Assembly: GCA_963973915.1 (NCBI GenBank)
Contig: CAXBBM010000009.1
Coordinates: 66,499-130,498 of the forward strand
Direction: 5' to 3'
DNA from: Polycyclovorans sp002706265
GTDB taxonomy: Bacteria > Pseudomonadota > Gammaproteobacteria > Nevskiales > Nevskiaceae
Length of the DNA stretch: 64,000 nucleotides
Position 1 is the stretch's first letter. Each line of letters begins with the position of its first letter. Shown here piece after piece: positions 8,821-17,842 of this stretch. The notes below the pieces were generated by a model that was not told where the DNA came from, did not search any database, and worked only from the letters and a program-made list of their open reading frames with translations. A program made the position numbers and the translations under genes.

Positions 8821-11591
8821 TTCTTTGCCCCCGCTTTTCGCTTCTTGGCAGGTGCAGCCGAAGCGGTCATCTTGGTATAGAGGTCAAACAGCTTTTCCAG
8901 CCGCTCGGTATCGTTCCTGAAACGACGGCCGATGTAGATGCGCTCCAGCACTTCGTCGTTGCGATCATGGGCGGCGCGCAGGTCGGCGGGCATGCTCTCG
9001 GAGTCGTACAGGTCCGCGATGGTCGCGGGGAAATGATGCTCCCGCGCCAGCAGGATATCCTCCGCGCAGCGCGTGAGATCGGCCTTATTCTTGTCCGTGA
9101 GCGTCGGGACTGGGAAGGTGTTCCAGCCGAGATTGCTTGAATAGCGATAGTCAGTTTTCATCTTTCCGCATACTGCTGCGATCCATACGATATGGATGCG
9201 AGAAGCGATTAGAGCTAAGGTCCAGGTCGGTGCGTCGTAAATCGCATAGGCGTTGTCATTCACGATCGGGTCAGAGCCTAATGCACCAACGGGCAAGTAT
9301 TCTCTCGACTCAGAGGACACTCTGGGAACAATGAATGCTTGTTCATGTCTTTCCTGACGTACTTGGCTGAAGCGGTGCGGGCATTCTGCGTCCGCAATTG
9401 TTGCTTCATTTTCGCTTCTCAGTCTCATTTCTCTGACCGACTCTATACGCGCCGCAATCGAGGGGATGGCTTTCGCGTCCTGCAGGTGCTCATGCTCGAT
9501 CCAAAGGCAATAACGAATGACGCCCCGAATGAACTCGGCAGAACCCAAGAACGGCCGTACGAAACGATGATACTGCTCTGTATTGAGTCCCAATTCCTCC
9601 ACTCCATCTGCGGTCATTATCAAGTGGCCGCCATCAACCGCCATGTTTCCTCGCACCATTTCAGGCAAGCCACACATTGGAGCACGAACATTGTCAACGA
9701 GGACGTTCGCCCCAGGTGCGAGATATGGGTTGATGTTCGTTACTGACTTCACGAATGTGGAGCCGTCAAAATCGAGACCATACAACTTCCGTGACGAGCC
9801 GCAGTTGCGCGATATCCCAACAATAACCACCGTCACGCCAGCGTTTTGTGCAGCAAGGTTGGCCCACTTGAAAGAAGTATGAGCGAAAGCAATCTCATGG
9901 CCTGTCTCAAAAATAGCAGGCCAAAGAATCGGAACAACTACACCCTGCGAGATAGAGTTTGTAGTTACAAACGCTGCAACTGCATCTGTGTGAGTGCCAT
10001 AGTCCGCAGCTTTCATGAACCAACCGGCCACATAGTCTAGAGATTTCCAGCTTCCGACTCGCCCTGCGAAGATGGCTTGAAGATCAGCTTTCTGAGTTTT
10101 CGTTTGCTTTTTGGCGCCTAGATACGGCGGGTTTCCACAAATGTATGTCTCGCCACCTTCGTTCTCAAACTCGATCTGTGCCTGATCGAGCGGTGTCTGA
10201 AAAAGATCATCGCCTACCAGCTTCACACCGGTTCCTGTCGGTGGGCAAACGCTCAACCAGTCGAGCCGCAGCGCGTTGCCGCAGGTGATCCAGTTCTCGT
10301 TGCGCAGGGGCAGGAACTCGGCCAAGGCCAGCTTCTGCCCCCGGTAGAGCACGTCGCACTGATATTCAGCGATGATCAGTGCGAGTCGGGCGATCTCCGC
10401 CGGGAAGTCGCGTAGCTCAATCCCGCGGAAGTTGGTTACCGGGATTTCAGACGCGCGATCCGGCTCGCCGCGCCGCCGGTTGATCTCGGCCTCGATGGCG
10501 CGCATTTCCTTGTAGGCGATGACCAGGAAGTTGCCCGAACCGCAGGCCGGGTCGAAGATCCTGATCTTGGCGATGCGCTTGCGCAGGTTGAGCAACATGC
10601 GGGCGTTGTCACCCGCTTCCTCCAGCTTCTCCCGCAGGTCGTCGAGGAACAGCGGATTCAGCACCTTCAGGATGTTGGGGACACTGGTGTAGTGCATCCC
10701 CAGTTCGCCGCGCTCCTCATCCTCGGCGACGGCCTGGATCATAGAGCCGAAGATATCCGGGTTGATCTTCGTCCAGTCCAACCCGCCGACGTGCAGCAGG
10801 TAAGAGCGGGCGATCTTGCTGAATCGTGGCACTTCGTCGCTGCCAGAGAATAACTGGCCGTTGACGTAGGGGAAGTCGGCTGCCCAGCGCGGAATCCCAG
10901 CGGCGGCACGTTCCTCACGCTTGGTATTCATGGCGCGAAACAGCGTCGCGATGACTTCGTTGGTGTTCGTCGAGTCCCTCGCGCTCATCTGCGCGACGGT
11001 GTCGGTGAAGGCGCCGACGAAGATGTCGGTGTCCTCCGCGAAAAAGCAGAAGATCAGGCGCGCCATGAACTTGTTCATATCGTGGCGGCGCTCCGCCGTG
11101 CCCCATTCGGGGTTGTCCTTCAGCAGCTCGACGTACAGCCTGTTCAAGCGGCTGGTGGCCCGGATGTCGAAGGCGTTTTCGCTGATCTGGCGAACGGTGC
11201 TAATGCCCGCCAGCGGCAGAAAGAAGCCGAAGTGGTCGGGAAAGTCCTTGAAGGCACAGGCGACGGTCTCTCCGCTGGTCAGATCTTCGGCCTCGAAGTC
11301 CGCGCCGTCGGTGGCGAGGATGAACTTCGCCTTGGCCCTTACCGTCGCCGGGCTGGCCTTGAGGGCGGCCAGCGTCTCCGTCACCCGCCCTGCGTCGCAG
11401 GTCAGGATGTGGATGTTGCTGGTCTGGAGAACACCGCCGAGGTCGGACTTGTTCGACGCTCCCGCGCGTAGGCGTTTGATGGTGGTTGCCTTGTTGCCGA
11501 AAGCCTCAAGGAACGTGTAAGGGAATTCTTCGGGGTCAAAGGGTCGCTCCGCGAGGTCGGTAATTGCTTGTTCGATTTCTACCGCATTCAT
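8817..11591 (-). CDS. MmeI-like adenine-N6 DNA methyltransferase
   Basis: 924 residues. Motif I is FDPACGSGNF (346-355) followed by IAYKEMRAIE, and motif IV is NPPY (487-490), so the product should be N6-methyladenine. Layout follows MmeI/type IIL enzymes: N-terminal domain (about 1-150, with ILATDG and HFGFFLPLAG), helical spacer, methylase core, target-recognition and C-terminal parts. The N-terminal domain shows no clear D-x(n)-E-x-K nuclease triad, unlike MmeI itself. Cleavage may therefore be done by the separate GIY-YIG protein encoded in the operon. Its ATG overlaps the stop of the recombinase-linked small gene by 4 nt, so the defence cargo is coupled to the mobility genes. Cytoplasmic. 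The exact target sequence cannot be read from this data. Confidence 0.85.
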   Translation of the reverse strand: MNAVEIEQAITDLAERPFDPEEFPYTFLEAFGNKATTIKRLRAGASNKSDLGGVLQTSNIHILTCDAGRVTETLAALKASPATVRAKAKFILATDGADFEAEDLTSGETVACAFKDFPDHFGFFLPLAGISTVRQISENAFDIRATSRLNRLYVELLKDNPEWGTAERRHDMNKFMARLIFCFFAEDTDIFVGAFTDTVAQMSARDSTNTNEVIATLFRAMNTKREERAAAGIPRWAADFPYVNGQLFSGSDEVPRFSKIARSYLLHVGGLDWTKINPDIFGSMIQAVAEDEERGELGMHYTSVPNILKVLNPLFLDDLREKLEEAGDNARMLLNLRKRIAKIRIFDPACGSGNFLVIAYKEMRAIEAEINRRRGEPDRASEIPVTNFRGIELRDFPAEIARLALIIAEYQCDVLYRGQKLALAEFLPLRNENWITCGNALRLDWLSVCPPTGTGVKLVGDDLFQTPLDQAQIEFENEGGETYICGNPPYLGAKKQTKTQKADLQAIFAGRVGSWKSLDYVAGWFMKAADYGTHTDAVAAFVTTNSISQGVVVPILWPAIFETGHEIAFAHTSFKWANLAAQNAGVTVVIVGISRNCGSSRKLYGLDFDGSTFVKSVTNINPYLAPGANVLVDNVRAPMCGLPEMVRGNMAVDGGHLIMTADGVEELGLNTEQYHRFVRPFLGSAEFIRGVIRYCLWIEHEHLQDAKAIPSIAARIESVREMRLRSENEATIADAECPHRFSQVRQERHEQAFIVPRVSSESREYLPVGALGSDPIVNDNAYAIYDAPTWTLALIASRIHIVWIAAVCGKMKTDYRYSSNLGWNTFPVPTLTDKNKADLTRCAEDILLAREHHFPATIADLYDSESMPADLRAAHDRNDEVLERIYIGRRFRNDTERLEKLFDLYTKMTASAAPAKKRKAGAKK

Positions 11592-12031
11592 AACTTCATG
11601 CCTACTGCGGTCTTTTTAGTCGGACGACGATTGACTGGGGGGAGCGGCCTGTTCAGGAATGCTTCGTCGAGGCCGCGAGTATGCGCGTTATAGGCCCAGC
11701 GAACGAATTGCTCCAGTAGGCGATCATTTTCCTGCTGGAGGCGGTCGTTCTCAGCTTCGAGTCGGGAGATCCGACCGGCAGGCACACGGACGAGATCAGC
11801 GGGATCTCTTTGCTTTCTCCCCGGATTGGACAGCCGTACTTTTGTCTTTTCGAAGGCCAGGCGGATGCGCTCATGCCGATGAAGAGCCTGCCTCGTGTAC
11901 TTGCTTTTTAGCCGTGCTTGGATCTGTTCAATCAAGGACAACCACGACAAATCGCCACTCCAACCATCCAATATCTCGACAATAAGCCTGATCGCCTCGT
12001 CGTCAAGGTTCTTTGCCCGCCTCCTAGACAT
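11588..12031 (-). CDS. Small coiled-coil protein of the recombinase cassette (TnpC/GmtX-like)
   Basis: 147 residues. The N half is helical and basic (ARLKSKYTRQALHRHERIR); a leucine-zipper-like stretch ISRLEAENDRLQQENDRLLEQF spans about 88-109. Small proteins of this size with a DNA-binding-like N half and a coiled coil follow the recombinase genes in Tn554 (TnpC, 125 aa) and in gamma-mobile-trio elements (GmtX). There they are thought to help transposition. It overlaps the preceding recombinase gene by 8 nt and the following methylase gene by 4 nt, so it is the junction between mobility and cargo. The assignment rests on size, context and the coiled coil, not on a sequence match I can prove. 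Confidence 0.6.
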   Translation of the reverse strand: MSRRRAKNLDDEAIRLIVEILDGWSGDLSWLSLIEQIQARLKSKYTRQALHRHERIRLAFEKTKVRLSNPGRKQRDPADLVRVPAGRISRLEAENDRLQQENDRLLEQFVRWAYNAHTRGLDEAFLNRPLPPVNRRPTKKTAVGMKL

Positions 12032-14006
12032 TTTCGATTGCTCCTGCAGCGTTCTCTACAGGCGCCACACTTTGGCCAGCAATCTCCATCGGAGCGCTTT
12101 TTTGACCCAGTTGCACGCAAGTGCCATTAGGCACAGCAGGGTCATCCATGATCCTGCACAATTCCGTCAATCGCTCGACCGTGAGATGTTGATGTTCCAA
12201 CCAGCGGTCGCTTCCGGCGTAGCCAGACTCTCGCGCCTGTTCAGCTTGATCGAGAAATCGTTTGGCATCCATAAGTCGTGTTCGTAAATTTTCGGTTTTT
12301 GCTGAGTCGCCTTTCACGCACACGAGATCCTGGCAATTCAGGCAATCACGATGAAGCTCGCACGGCGACATCGTGTAGTCGTGAATACAGAAACCGATAT
12401 CGGTTGTGTGTGCTGTAGGGAAGCGCAACCGGCCGAACTCATCCCTTGAGACGGGAAGGTTGACGGGGATCTCGGCCATTGGGCCGAACATTTGGCTAGA
12501 GTCTCCGACCGCGCTTCGCACCTTCTCGAGCAACTGCGTGGGTGTGACGTGGTCGTAAACGACGTTTTGCCGTACATCTTTCCGCCCAGACCACTTTGCA
12601 ATATCGAGTTGGCTCATTCCTCCTGCTTGGGCCAATGTGTTCAGGTAATGGCGGAATCGGTGAGTGTTAACGCGGATCTCTGAACCATCTGCCTCGCTGA
12701 ACCCAAACTTGCTGAAAATCGACTTAACCCCATGGACTGCCCGTGAGCCGAGCCCATCGTTTATTTTTGTGCCCGAAATACCTTCGGCCAGACACAGATA
12801 AGTGGCTCGCTGCTGGACAAGTTCGTTCCGACGGACGACAAACAACGCCTCACTGTATTTAAGTCCGGTAAGGGGGTCGAGGATCGGAAAATCATGTGGA
12901 AGGAGGCTCAGTACGGCGTTCTCAACAGCTTCAAAATCAACGCGACCACTCGGATCGATGGGCAGGTTGGCGCGTCGACACCACTCTCGGCCGTAACTAA
13001 CACCAATTATTTCCTCCACCTCATCCAGTGCGAGTGCATCTTTCTCTCGCAGGTACTCGAGGCCGGGCCTCAGGTAGATCGATTTGGGATTTTGCTCGTA
13101 CCAGCGTGCCACCTCGCGCGCAGGCTCGGTCACTGCCCGGATCTTCCCGACAGCCTCCCGCACGACACTAGACATGCTCGGCACGACCCACTTCACCGTG
13201 GGTTCGGAGCCCTTTCCCGGCCACCAGCGAAGACCATATGGAGCGGGCTCCCCATTTCTAGAGGGGCCGTCAACTTCACAATCAAGTGGAAGGGATAACA
13301 CTTCTGAGACGCGATCCGGCGCGCCGCACATGATCGCCGCTGCGCTTGAGACGATGACATCCACAGGGTCTACAGCGGCTCTGAATATTTTTGGCAATGC
13401 GTCGAGTGCAGCTTGAGACGGAAGTTTCGACCGTCGCCTTACGTCAGCCTCCTCACCTACGCGCTCCGAATCAATGGGGCGAGGAATGAAATTCACCCAG
13501 CCGAGCCTCGAACGAATCATTCGATGTTCATCCAGAAAGTCGGCAAGCAGCTCTAGCTGCTGTCCGATCCGGTATGCAGAGGTCTCAGAGTATCGCGCGC
13601 CAACGAGTTGCGCCGCACGATTGAACGTTGTGGCATCGATGCCCGACACGGATGACGTACCCATCTCCTCTGCACTCGCTGCGACAGCTCTCAATGCAAC
13701 GAGTCGTGTCGCATAAGCCTTGGCGGGCCGAAGACCGAACATATATCGAAAATAAGCTTTGCTGAATGATCGAAACGGCTCAGCAAGTATTTGGTTTTCG
13801 TTATTGAAGTGGGTGAATCGTGCACGTTGCAGACCCTTGCCTCGCGCTCTCAACGCAACTGACTTGGTAACATCCCACCCATCACACTCAAAATCTAGGT
13901 CTGCACCGAATATTGTTAGCTTACTTCTGCATAATGCGATGAAGGCCGAGACGTTCACTTCGGCGTCGACCTCCGCCCTCGGCTTGAAGACGATCAGATC
14001 AGCCAT
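12024..14006 (-). CDS. Third tyrosine recombinase, with Cys-rich C terminus
   Basis: 660-residue site-specific integrase. Catalytic elements are visible: GAPDRVSEVLSLPL (Arg I), HRFRHYLNTLAQAGG (H-x2-R box), KWSGRKDVRQNVVYDH (Trp in the second His/Trp position and the Tyr nucleophile). After the catalytic domain there is a cysteine/histidine cluster, CIHDYTMSPCELHRDCLNC, likely a zinc site as in TnpB-type recombinases of Tn554-like elements. An extended N-terminal region precedes the core. It is the third gene of the mobility operon (7- to 8-nt overlaps on both sides) and may correspond to the integrase named GmtZ in gamma-mobile-trio islands. Recombinase identity is firm; the specific name is tentative. 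Confidence 0.8.
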   Translation of the reverse strand: MADLIVFKPRAEVDAEVNVSAFIALCRSKLTIFGADLDFECDGWDVTKSVALRARGKGLQRARFTHFNNENQILAEPFRSFSKAYFRYMFGLRPAKAYATRLVALRAVAASAEEMGTSSVSGIDATTFNRAAQLVGARYSETSAYRIGQQLELLADFLDEHRMIRSRLGWVNFIPRPIDSERVGEEADVRRRSKLPSQAALDALPKIFRAAVDPVDVIVSSAAAIMCGAPDRVSEVLSLPLDCEVDGPSRNGEPAPYGLRWWPGKGSEPTVKWVVPSMSSVVREAVGKIRAVTEPAREVARWYEQNPKSIYLRPGLEYLREKDALALDEVEEIIGVSYGREWCRRANLPIDPSGRVDFEAVENAVLSLLPHDFPILDPLTGLKYSEALFVVRRNELVQQRATYLCLAEGISGTKINDGLGSRAVHGVKSIFSKFGFSEADGSEIRVNTHRFRHYLNTLAQAGGMSQLDIAKWSGRKDVRQNVVYDHVTPTQLLEKVRSAVGDSSQMFGPMAEIPVNLPVSRDEFGRLRFPTAHTTDIGFCIHDYTMSPCELHRDCLNCQDLVCVKGDSAKTENLRTRLMDAKRFLDQAEQARESGYAGSDRWLEHQHLTVERLTELCRIMDDPAVPNGTCVQLGQKSAPMEIAGQSVAPVENAAGAIENV

Positions 14007-15513
14007 TCATCGCACTCCTGCCCACCGGGCGCTCCGCACAGAGCCTGACAACCTCTGCAACCGCCAGAATAGTTCGATCATTCACGGATGCAATTCGCAC
14101 ATCGGCCTGCTTAACAAATCGCTCTCGCTCGTCGAGAAGGTATTGAAGGACAGCTTCATGCGGGCCGTCTCGCCAGGGCTGGAAGCTTCGACACGTATAG
14201 CAGGCAACCGGCGCCATGAGACCGCAGAAATCATGTTGGCCACAGCTTCCCATCGGTCTCATTGCAGGATCGATATGGGGACCACAGATGCGACTGGCCG
14301 GATCGTCTTTGCGTAAGGCCTGAGATTCGTTGTCGATAAGGACCCCCGCAAACGCCTGGGCAAGCGGCGCAAGGTGCATTGCGACCGCGCGATCAATTCG
14401 TTCGATGATCTGTGGAACAGCTTGTGTGTACACGCTGACGTTCTGGGTGTCGTTGTGGTCCAGTAACTCTGCGATCACTAACTCGCCATGGCCTTCGATG
14501 GCGGCACGTGTGCCAATGGTTCGACGGAATCGGAGAGGCGCAATATGAATTGGTTCGCCCGTACGTTCCGACATTACATTCAACTTGCGCAACGTCCGGA
14601 TGAAGGTTTCGGCTAGTGAGTATGATGTTCTGTGAAGACGGAATTTTGGTGGCGCTTCCTTAAATCCTCTTTTAGCCGGGAACATAGGCATATCGCCAAC
14701 CTCCAAGAACTCGTTGCAAAAGCATCCTTGCAGTTGCATACAGTAACGATGGAGCCTCTCACCGACGCGTGGCACGAGAAGGCGCTCTCGAAAGTCGTGG
14801 CGCGAAGACTGGTTCCGTTGCTTGGCTCTCGGAATCCTGAGTAGATACGATTTCGTTCCGTCTGACGATTCGATCAACTCCAGGTCACGGATCTTAAGTG
14901 CCGCGTATTGAACCGCGCGTTGACCAAGGAGTATGAACAATTGCGCCAGAAGGTAATCGTCTTCCGAAACCAATCCGCTCTTGAGCGCAGCCTCGAGTGC
15001 AGAGCCGATCGCCTGTGATTCAACATCGGTCAGGGGACCAGACCTTGCGTTCAGAGTTAATACAGCCTCACCCTTTTGGTTGCCCGCGACCCGACTACCT
15101 TTGATCAGCGAAGCCGCATCTTCAGTTATACCCTCGTAGCCAAGAGCTCGCCATTTCAGGATCAACCCGCCGAGCGTTCCGAAGTACCAAGCACGCCTTA
15201 TTGGAAGCGAGGCGCGGTAACTCAGAAGCATGGCGCTATCTATTTGCCATACCGGGGACTTCTGAGCGTTAAGAAAGTGGTCAAGCCGATCGAACAGGTT
15301 CATTAAATGTGAAGCGGACTTGTTTTCCGCGTACCATCTGAGCACGGCTTTGGCACACTCGCGGAAAGGCCGTTCAGCACGAAGCTCCGAAAAGTCTAAG
15401 TGCACGGTCACGCTGTTATCTCGATATGACCAGATATCGGCGCTGGGGTCGAAAATGCTCCCGTCTCGAGTTCGAGTAGTTTTAGAATTTGCGAGCCGGG
15501 AAAGACCAGTCAT
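13999..15513 (-). CDS. Second tyrosine recombinase
   Basis: 504-residue integrase of the type found in tandem recombinase elements. The catalytic Arg lies in LGQRAVQYAALKIRDLEL, the Lys in IPRAKQRN, the second Arg box in APLRFRRTIGTR, and LLDHNDTQNVSVY carries His and the Tyr nucleophile. C-terminal to this a cysteine cluster (CGQHDFCGLMAPVACYTC) probably binds zinc. ATGA overlap with the first recombinase and an 8-nt overlap with the third imply strict co-expression. In such trios the proteins act together on the element ends; which one cuts which strand is unknown. Confidence 0.8.
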   Translation of the reverse strand: MTGLSRLANSKTTRTRDGSIFDPSADIWSYRDNSVTVHLDFSELRAERPFRECAKAVLRWYAENKSASHLMNLFDRLDHFLNAQKSPVWQIDSAMLLSYRASLPIRRAWYFGTLGGLILKWRALGYEGITEDAASLIKGSRVAGNQKGEAVLTLNARSGPLTDVESQAIGSALEAALKSGLVSEDDYLLAQLFILLGQRAVQYAALKIRDLELIESSDGTKSYLLRIPRAKQRNQSSRHDFRERLLVPRVGERLHRYCMQLQGCFCNEFLEVGDMPMFPAKRGFKEAPPKFRLHRTSYSLAETFIRTLRKLNVMSERTGEPIHIAPLRFRRTIGTRAAIEGHGELVIAELLDHNDTQNVSVYTQAVPQIIERIDRAVAMHLAPLAQAFAGVLIDNESQALRKDDPASRICGPHIDPAMRPMGSCGQHDFCGLMAPVACYTCRSFQPWRDGPHEAVLQYLLDERERFVKQADVRIASVNDRTILAVAEVVRLCAERPVGRSAMNG

Positions 15514-16775
15514 TCAACCTTGTCCCCTAGCACGCGCTCTTGAAGATCCAACGATACGCGCTTTGCCTTTTCTCGAACATGCCGCCGTGTGTAAACTGCA
15601 GCAGTGCCCGATGTCTCCGACCACCCCATCAGATATGAGCGCGCCTTGCGCTCCGTTTCTTCCGGCACCTTGTTCTGATCCATTTCCTCTGAGAACCTGT
15701 CATTCCATGTATGCCGGAGTAGGTGTGGAGTTAGGTCAGCAGGTAGATCAGGAATATTTGCGCGCAACACCTTGAAGATCTTGGCGAGACCAGACATTGA
15801 AAGGGGCGCGCCTGATTCGGCCACGAAAAGAAAGTCGTGCTTGCGGGCTTGGGGGCGGGCCCCTCTGAGCTCAACCACGTATTGACGAGTCATGTCGAGA
15901 AGCCCCGGGGATAGAGGCACTTCGCGCGCACGAGTCTTTACTACTGGCTGTACCCTTCTTGGGTCATCCCGATCATCCGGACGCCTTGAAACGCGCACGA
16001 CTCCTCTTCGAAAATCGACATCGGAGACCCGGCTGCTGAGTAGCTCACCGCGCCTAAGTCCTAGGTGGTACAGCCAGTCAATGATCAGCGCATTTCTATC
16101 GCGAACGAATAGATCCACCCAAGGATTATCAGGTGCATCTGGACGGGTGACTCGATTCAAGCGTGATCGCATGTCAGGTGAGATTCCCTCTCTCTCCTGC
16201 GATGCCAAACCACTTGGCGCTCTTGCGTCAATGGCCTGCCTGAAGCCGCTCACTACTGATCGAAGATCGCGGGGATTAAGGCACGCGCCGTGCCGTTTGG
16301 CTAAGTGAATCTCAGCTAACCACGTGACGTAGTCACGAATACACTGCAATCGCGTTGCAGTGACCGCCGGATGAACCAATTCTTCTTTTCGATCAGGCAG
16401 GCGACTCCTGTGCTGCTCCAACCATGCTCGCCGTGTCGATGATGCTGATCGGTCAGCCTTGCTTACTTCTGCTGCACTGAAAGTGTCCAGCGGCCTTCTA
16501 CACGCCTGAGCAAGCAGCTCAATTTCATGTAGATCAAGCAGCGATCCTTCTGTGAGCCTCTTGCGAAGATCGATCCCTTCCGTTGCAAGGAAGGTTGTGA
16601 AGAGCTGCAACGCACGCAGAGCGTTGGCGATCGTGTTCGACGCCAAGTTCTTCATCCTCAGCTCTGTCACTGCGAACATAGTGGCATCGAAGTGCGGAAC
16701 GCCACTGGGGTTGAGCAGCAGCGGGAACCGCTCCCCGCCAGCAAATACAGCCACGCGAACCCTGTGTGCTTCCAC
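15510..16775 (-). CDS. First tyrosine recombinase (GmtY/TnpA-like)
   Basis: 421 residues, first gene of the mobility operon. Core residues: Arg in HLGLRRGELL, Lys in VVKTRAREVPL, HLLRH box, Trp in LMGWSETSG and Tyr in AAVYTRRH. All five catalytic positions are kept, so the enzyme should be active. The start is GTG at 16775; this choice is supported by a second, decayed gene at 31.8 kb that begins with the same codons and shares the upstream 49 bp. The N-terminal MEAHRVRVAVFAGGERFPLL matches the general form of gamma-mobile-trio recombinases from memory, not from a search. The next gene starts inside its stop (4-nt overlap). Confidence 0.8.
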   Translation of the reverse strand: MEAHRVRVAVFAGGERFPLLLNPSGVPHFDATMFAVTELRMKNLASNTIANALRALQLFTTFLATEGIDLRKRLTEGSLLDLHEIELLAQACRRPLDTFSAAEVSKADRSASSTRRAWLEQHRSRLPDRKEELVHPAVTATRLQCIRDYVTWLAEIHLAKRHGACLNPRDLRSVVSGFRQAIDARAPSGLASQEREGISPDMRSRLNRVTRPDAPDNPWVDLFVRDRNALIIDWLYHLGLRRGELLSSRVSDVDFRRGVVRVSRRPDDRDDPRRVQPVVKTRAREVPLSPGLLDMTRQYVVELRGARPQARKHDFLFVAESGAPLSMSGLAKIFKVLRANIPDLPADLTPHLLRHTWNDRFSEEMDQNKVPEETERKARSYLMGWSETSGTAAVYTRRHVREKAKRVSLDLQERVLGDKVE

Positions 16776-16842
16776 TTATAGACGCTCGTCACCTGTTACT
16801 ACTTAGCAAAGACGTTACGCCAAGTAGGTCCTTGGCGTCAAC
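16776..16842. other. Element end with candidate recombinase core site
   Basis: The 49 bases before the recombinase start (16776-16824) match 31813-31861 at 39 of 49 positions without gaps by my count, although they are non-coding. That marks a conserved element terminus. It ends in an imperfect inverted repeat: GTTACGCCAAG (16814-16824), six bases TAGGTC (16825-16830), then CTTGGCGTCAAC (16831-16842). Two arms around a 6-bp spacer is the usual design of a tyrosine recombinase crossover site. The second copy shares only the left arm, as expected if the right arm is host DNA. Confidence 0.6.
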
Positions 16843-17139
16843 AACAAAAATCCTTTAGATATAAAGCTCTGCAGGGTTTTGGTTACTTTAGAACCTAGGT
16901 AACTTCCAAGACAATCGTGAGTCCTACATCACGCACAATTGGGCAGTTAGACCGGGCGCAATCTCCCTGTACATCAGCTCCTTCTTGTGACGATATCGAC
17001 TGACTATCCCCACTGAACTCGTCTTGCCGGAAATTCGGGCTACCTATCAATAGGCACGGCAGATCATGGGGCCGAGGCCACGATGCTTGAAGCACCATTG
17101 AGCGTGTGGGAGCAGCGACGCAACCTACCTTTTCAAACA
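16843..17139. other. Gap; first 58 bases resemble the ssb 3' flank
   Basis: No convincing gene. From 16843 to about 16900 the sequence follows the same layout as the ssb terminator region: an ACAAAAA run, a degenerate stem, TTTTGGTTAC and then CCTAGGTAA. At ssb the corresponding pieces are ACAAAAAAG, a perfect stem, CTTTGGTTAC and CCTAGGTGA. It may be a worn duplicate of the attachment target. The remaining 240 bases hold only a doubtful 82-codon minus-strand frame. Confidence 0.4.
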
Positions 17140-17616
17140 TCATTCCGGCCCATCACGCCTGTCAGTCTTGCCCCTTGCGACATCCTTGTAAAATTCCTCC
17201 CAACCCGCGAGAGCGTCCTCATCGTCCGCGTTCTGATCACTCATCAGCCGTGCCTGGTCGCGAACAGCCTTGACGACACGACATTCCCAGGCTCCATGAG
17301 CGCCCAGAAAGTGCCTCTCCAGCCCTGTGGGATATGAAAAACCTTTTTGGTAGGGTGTCTGAGGGGACTTACCGCACAGAGGACACAGTGACCGTCCGAA
17401 GCTATCTGGCTGCGTCATTGCCAACAGTCTCGCTGCAATTTTATGGCGCCAACGATATATGTCCCGAGACCCTGCCCCCTTCGGAATGACGAGCAACTCC
17501 CGATACTTGTCCGGGATCGTGTCGAGGTAAGCCTGCCAAGCCATGTACAACTCACTCTCTAGAGAACGAATTCGTTCTTTACAAGCACGCAACTCGACAG
17601 AGGTCTCTCTCGCCAT
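17140..17616 (-). CDS. C2H2-type zinc-finger protein, function unknown
   Basis: 158 residues from the chosen ATG at 17616; the same frame is open for 52 more codons upstream, so a longer 210-residue form is possible. A helical N half (CKERIRSLESELYMAWQAYL) is followed by one finger-like unit: CPLC at 78-81, then His102 and His107. The C terminus is acidic (DQNADDEDALAGWEEF). Such small zinc proteins occur next to recombinase cassettes and may bind DNA, but no family is recognised. It reads toward the recombinase operon and could be the last cargo gene of the second, decayed element. Confidence 0.55.
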   Translation of the reverse strand: MARETSVELRACKERIRSLESELYMAWQAYLDTIPDKYRELLVIPKGAGSRDIYRWRHKIAARLLAMTQPDSFGRSLCPLCGKSPQTPYQKGFSYPTGLERHFLGAHGAWECRVVKAVRDQARLMSDQNADDEDALAGWEEFYKDVARGKTDRRDGPE

Positions 17617-17842
17617 CCCGCTCACTCCCACTTCAGGGACAGTTGAGCTCAACTGTTCGACGCGGGTACCGTCCGGTACCTCCTTGCAAAAATCAAGAGG
17701 CATCCAAAGCGAAATCTTGTGCCTGACTGGGCGCCTGTGCGTGGCAGCGCGGGTGGGTATGACGGCATCCATGCCGAGTGCGCCTAGTTCGCCGGTGTCT
17801 CAAACCGTGAGACAACGAGCCCGCCGAGCAACATCATGTCCT

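Noticed and set aside
4807..11591. Assignment to BREX or DISARM
   Set aside because: No pglZ, brxC, drmA/drmB or drmC-like gene is present; only methylase, helicase and nuclease are shared by function.
16895..17143. 82-codon minus-strand frame after the zinc-finger gene
   Set aside because: No family, no hydrophobic or helical pattern, and it runs into the terminator-like copy; the 4-nt overlap alone is not enough.
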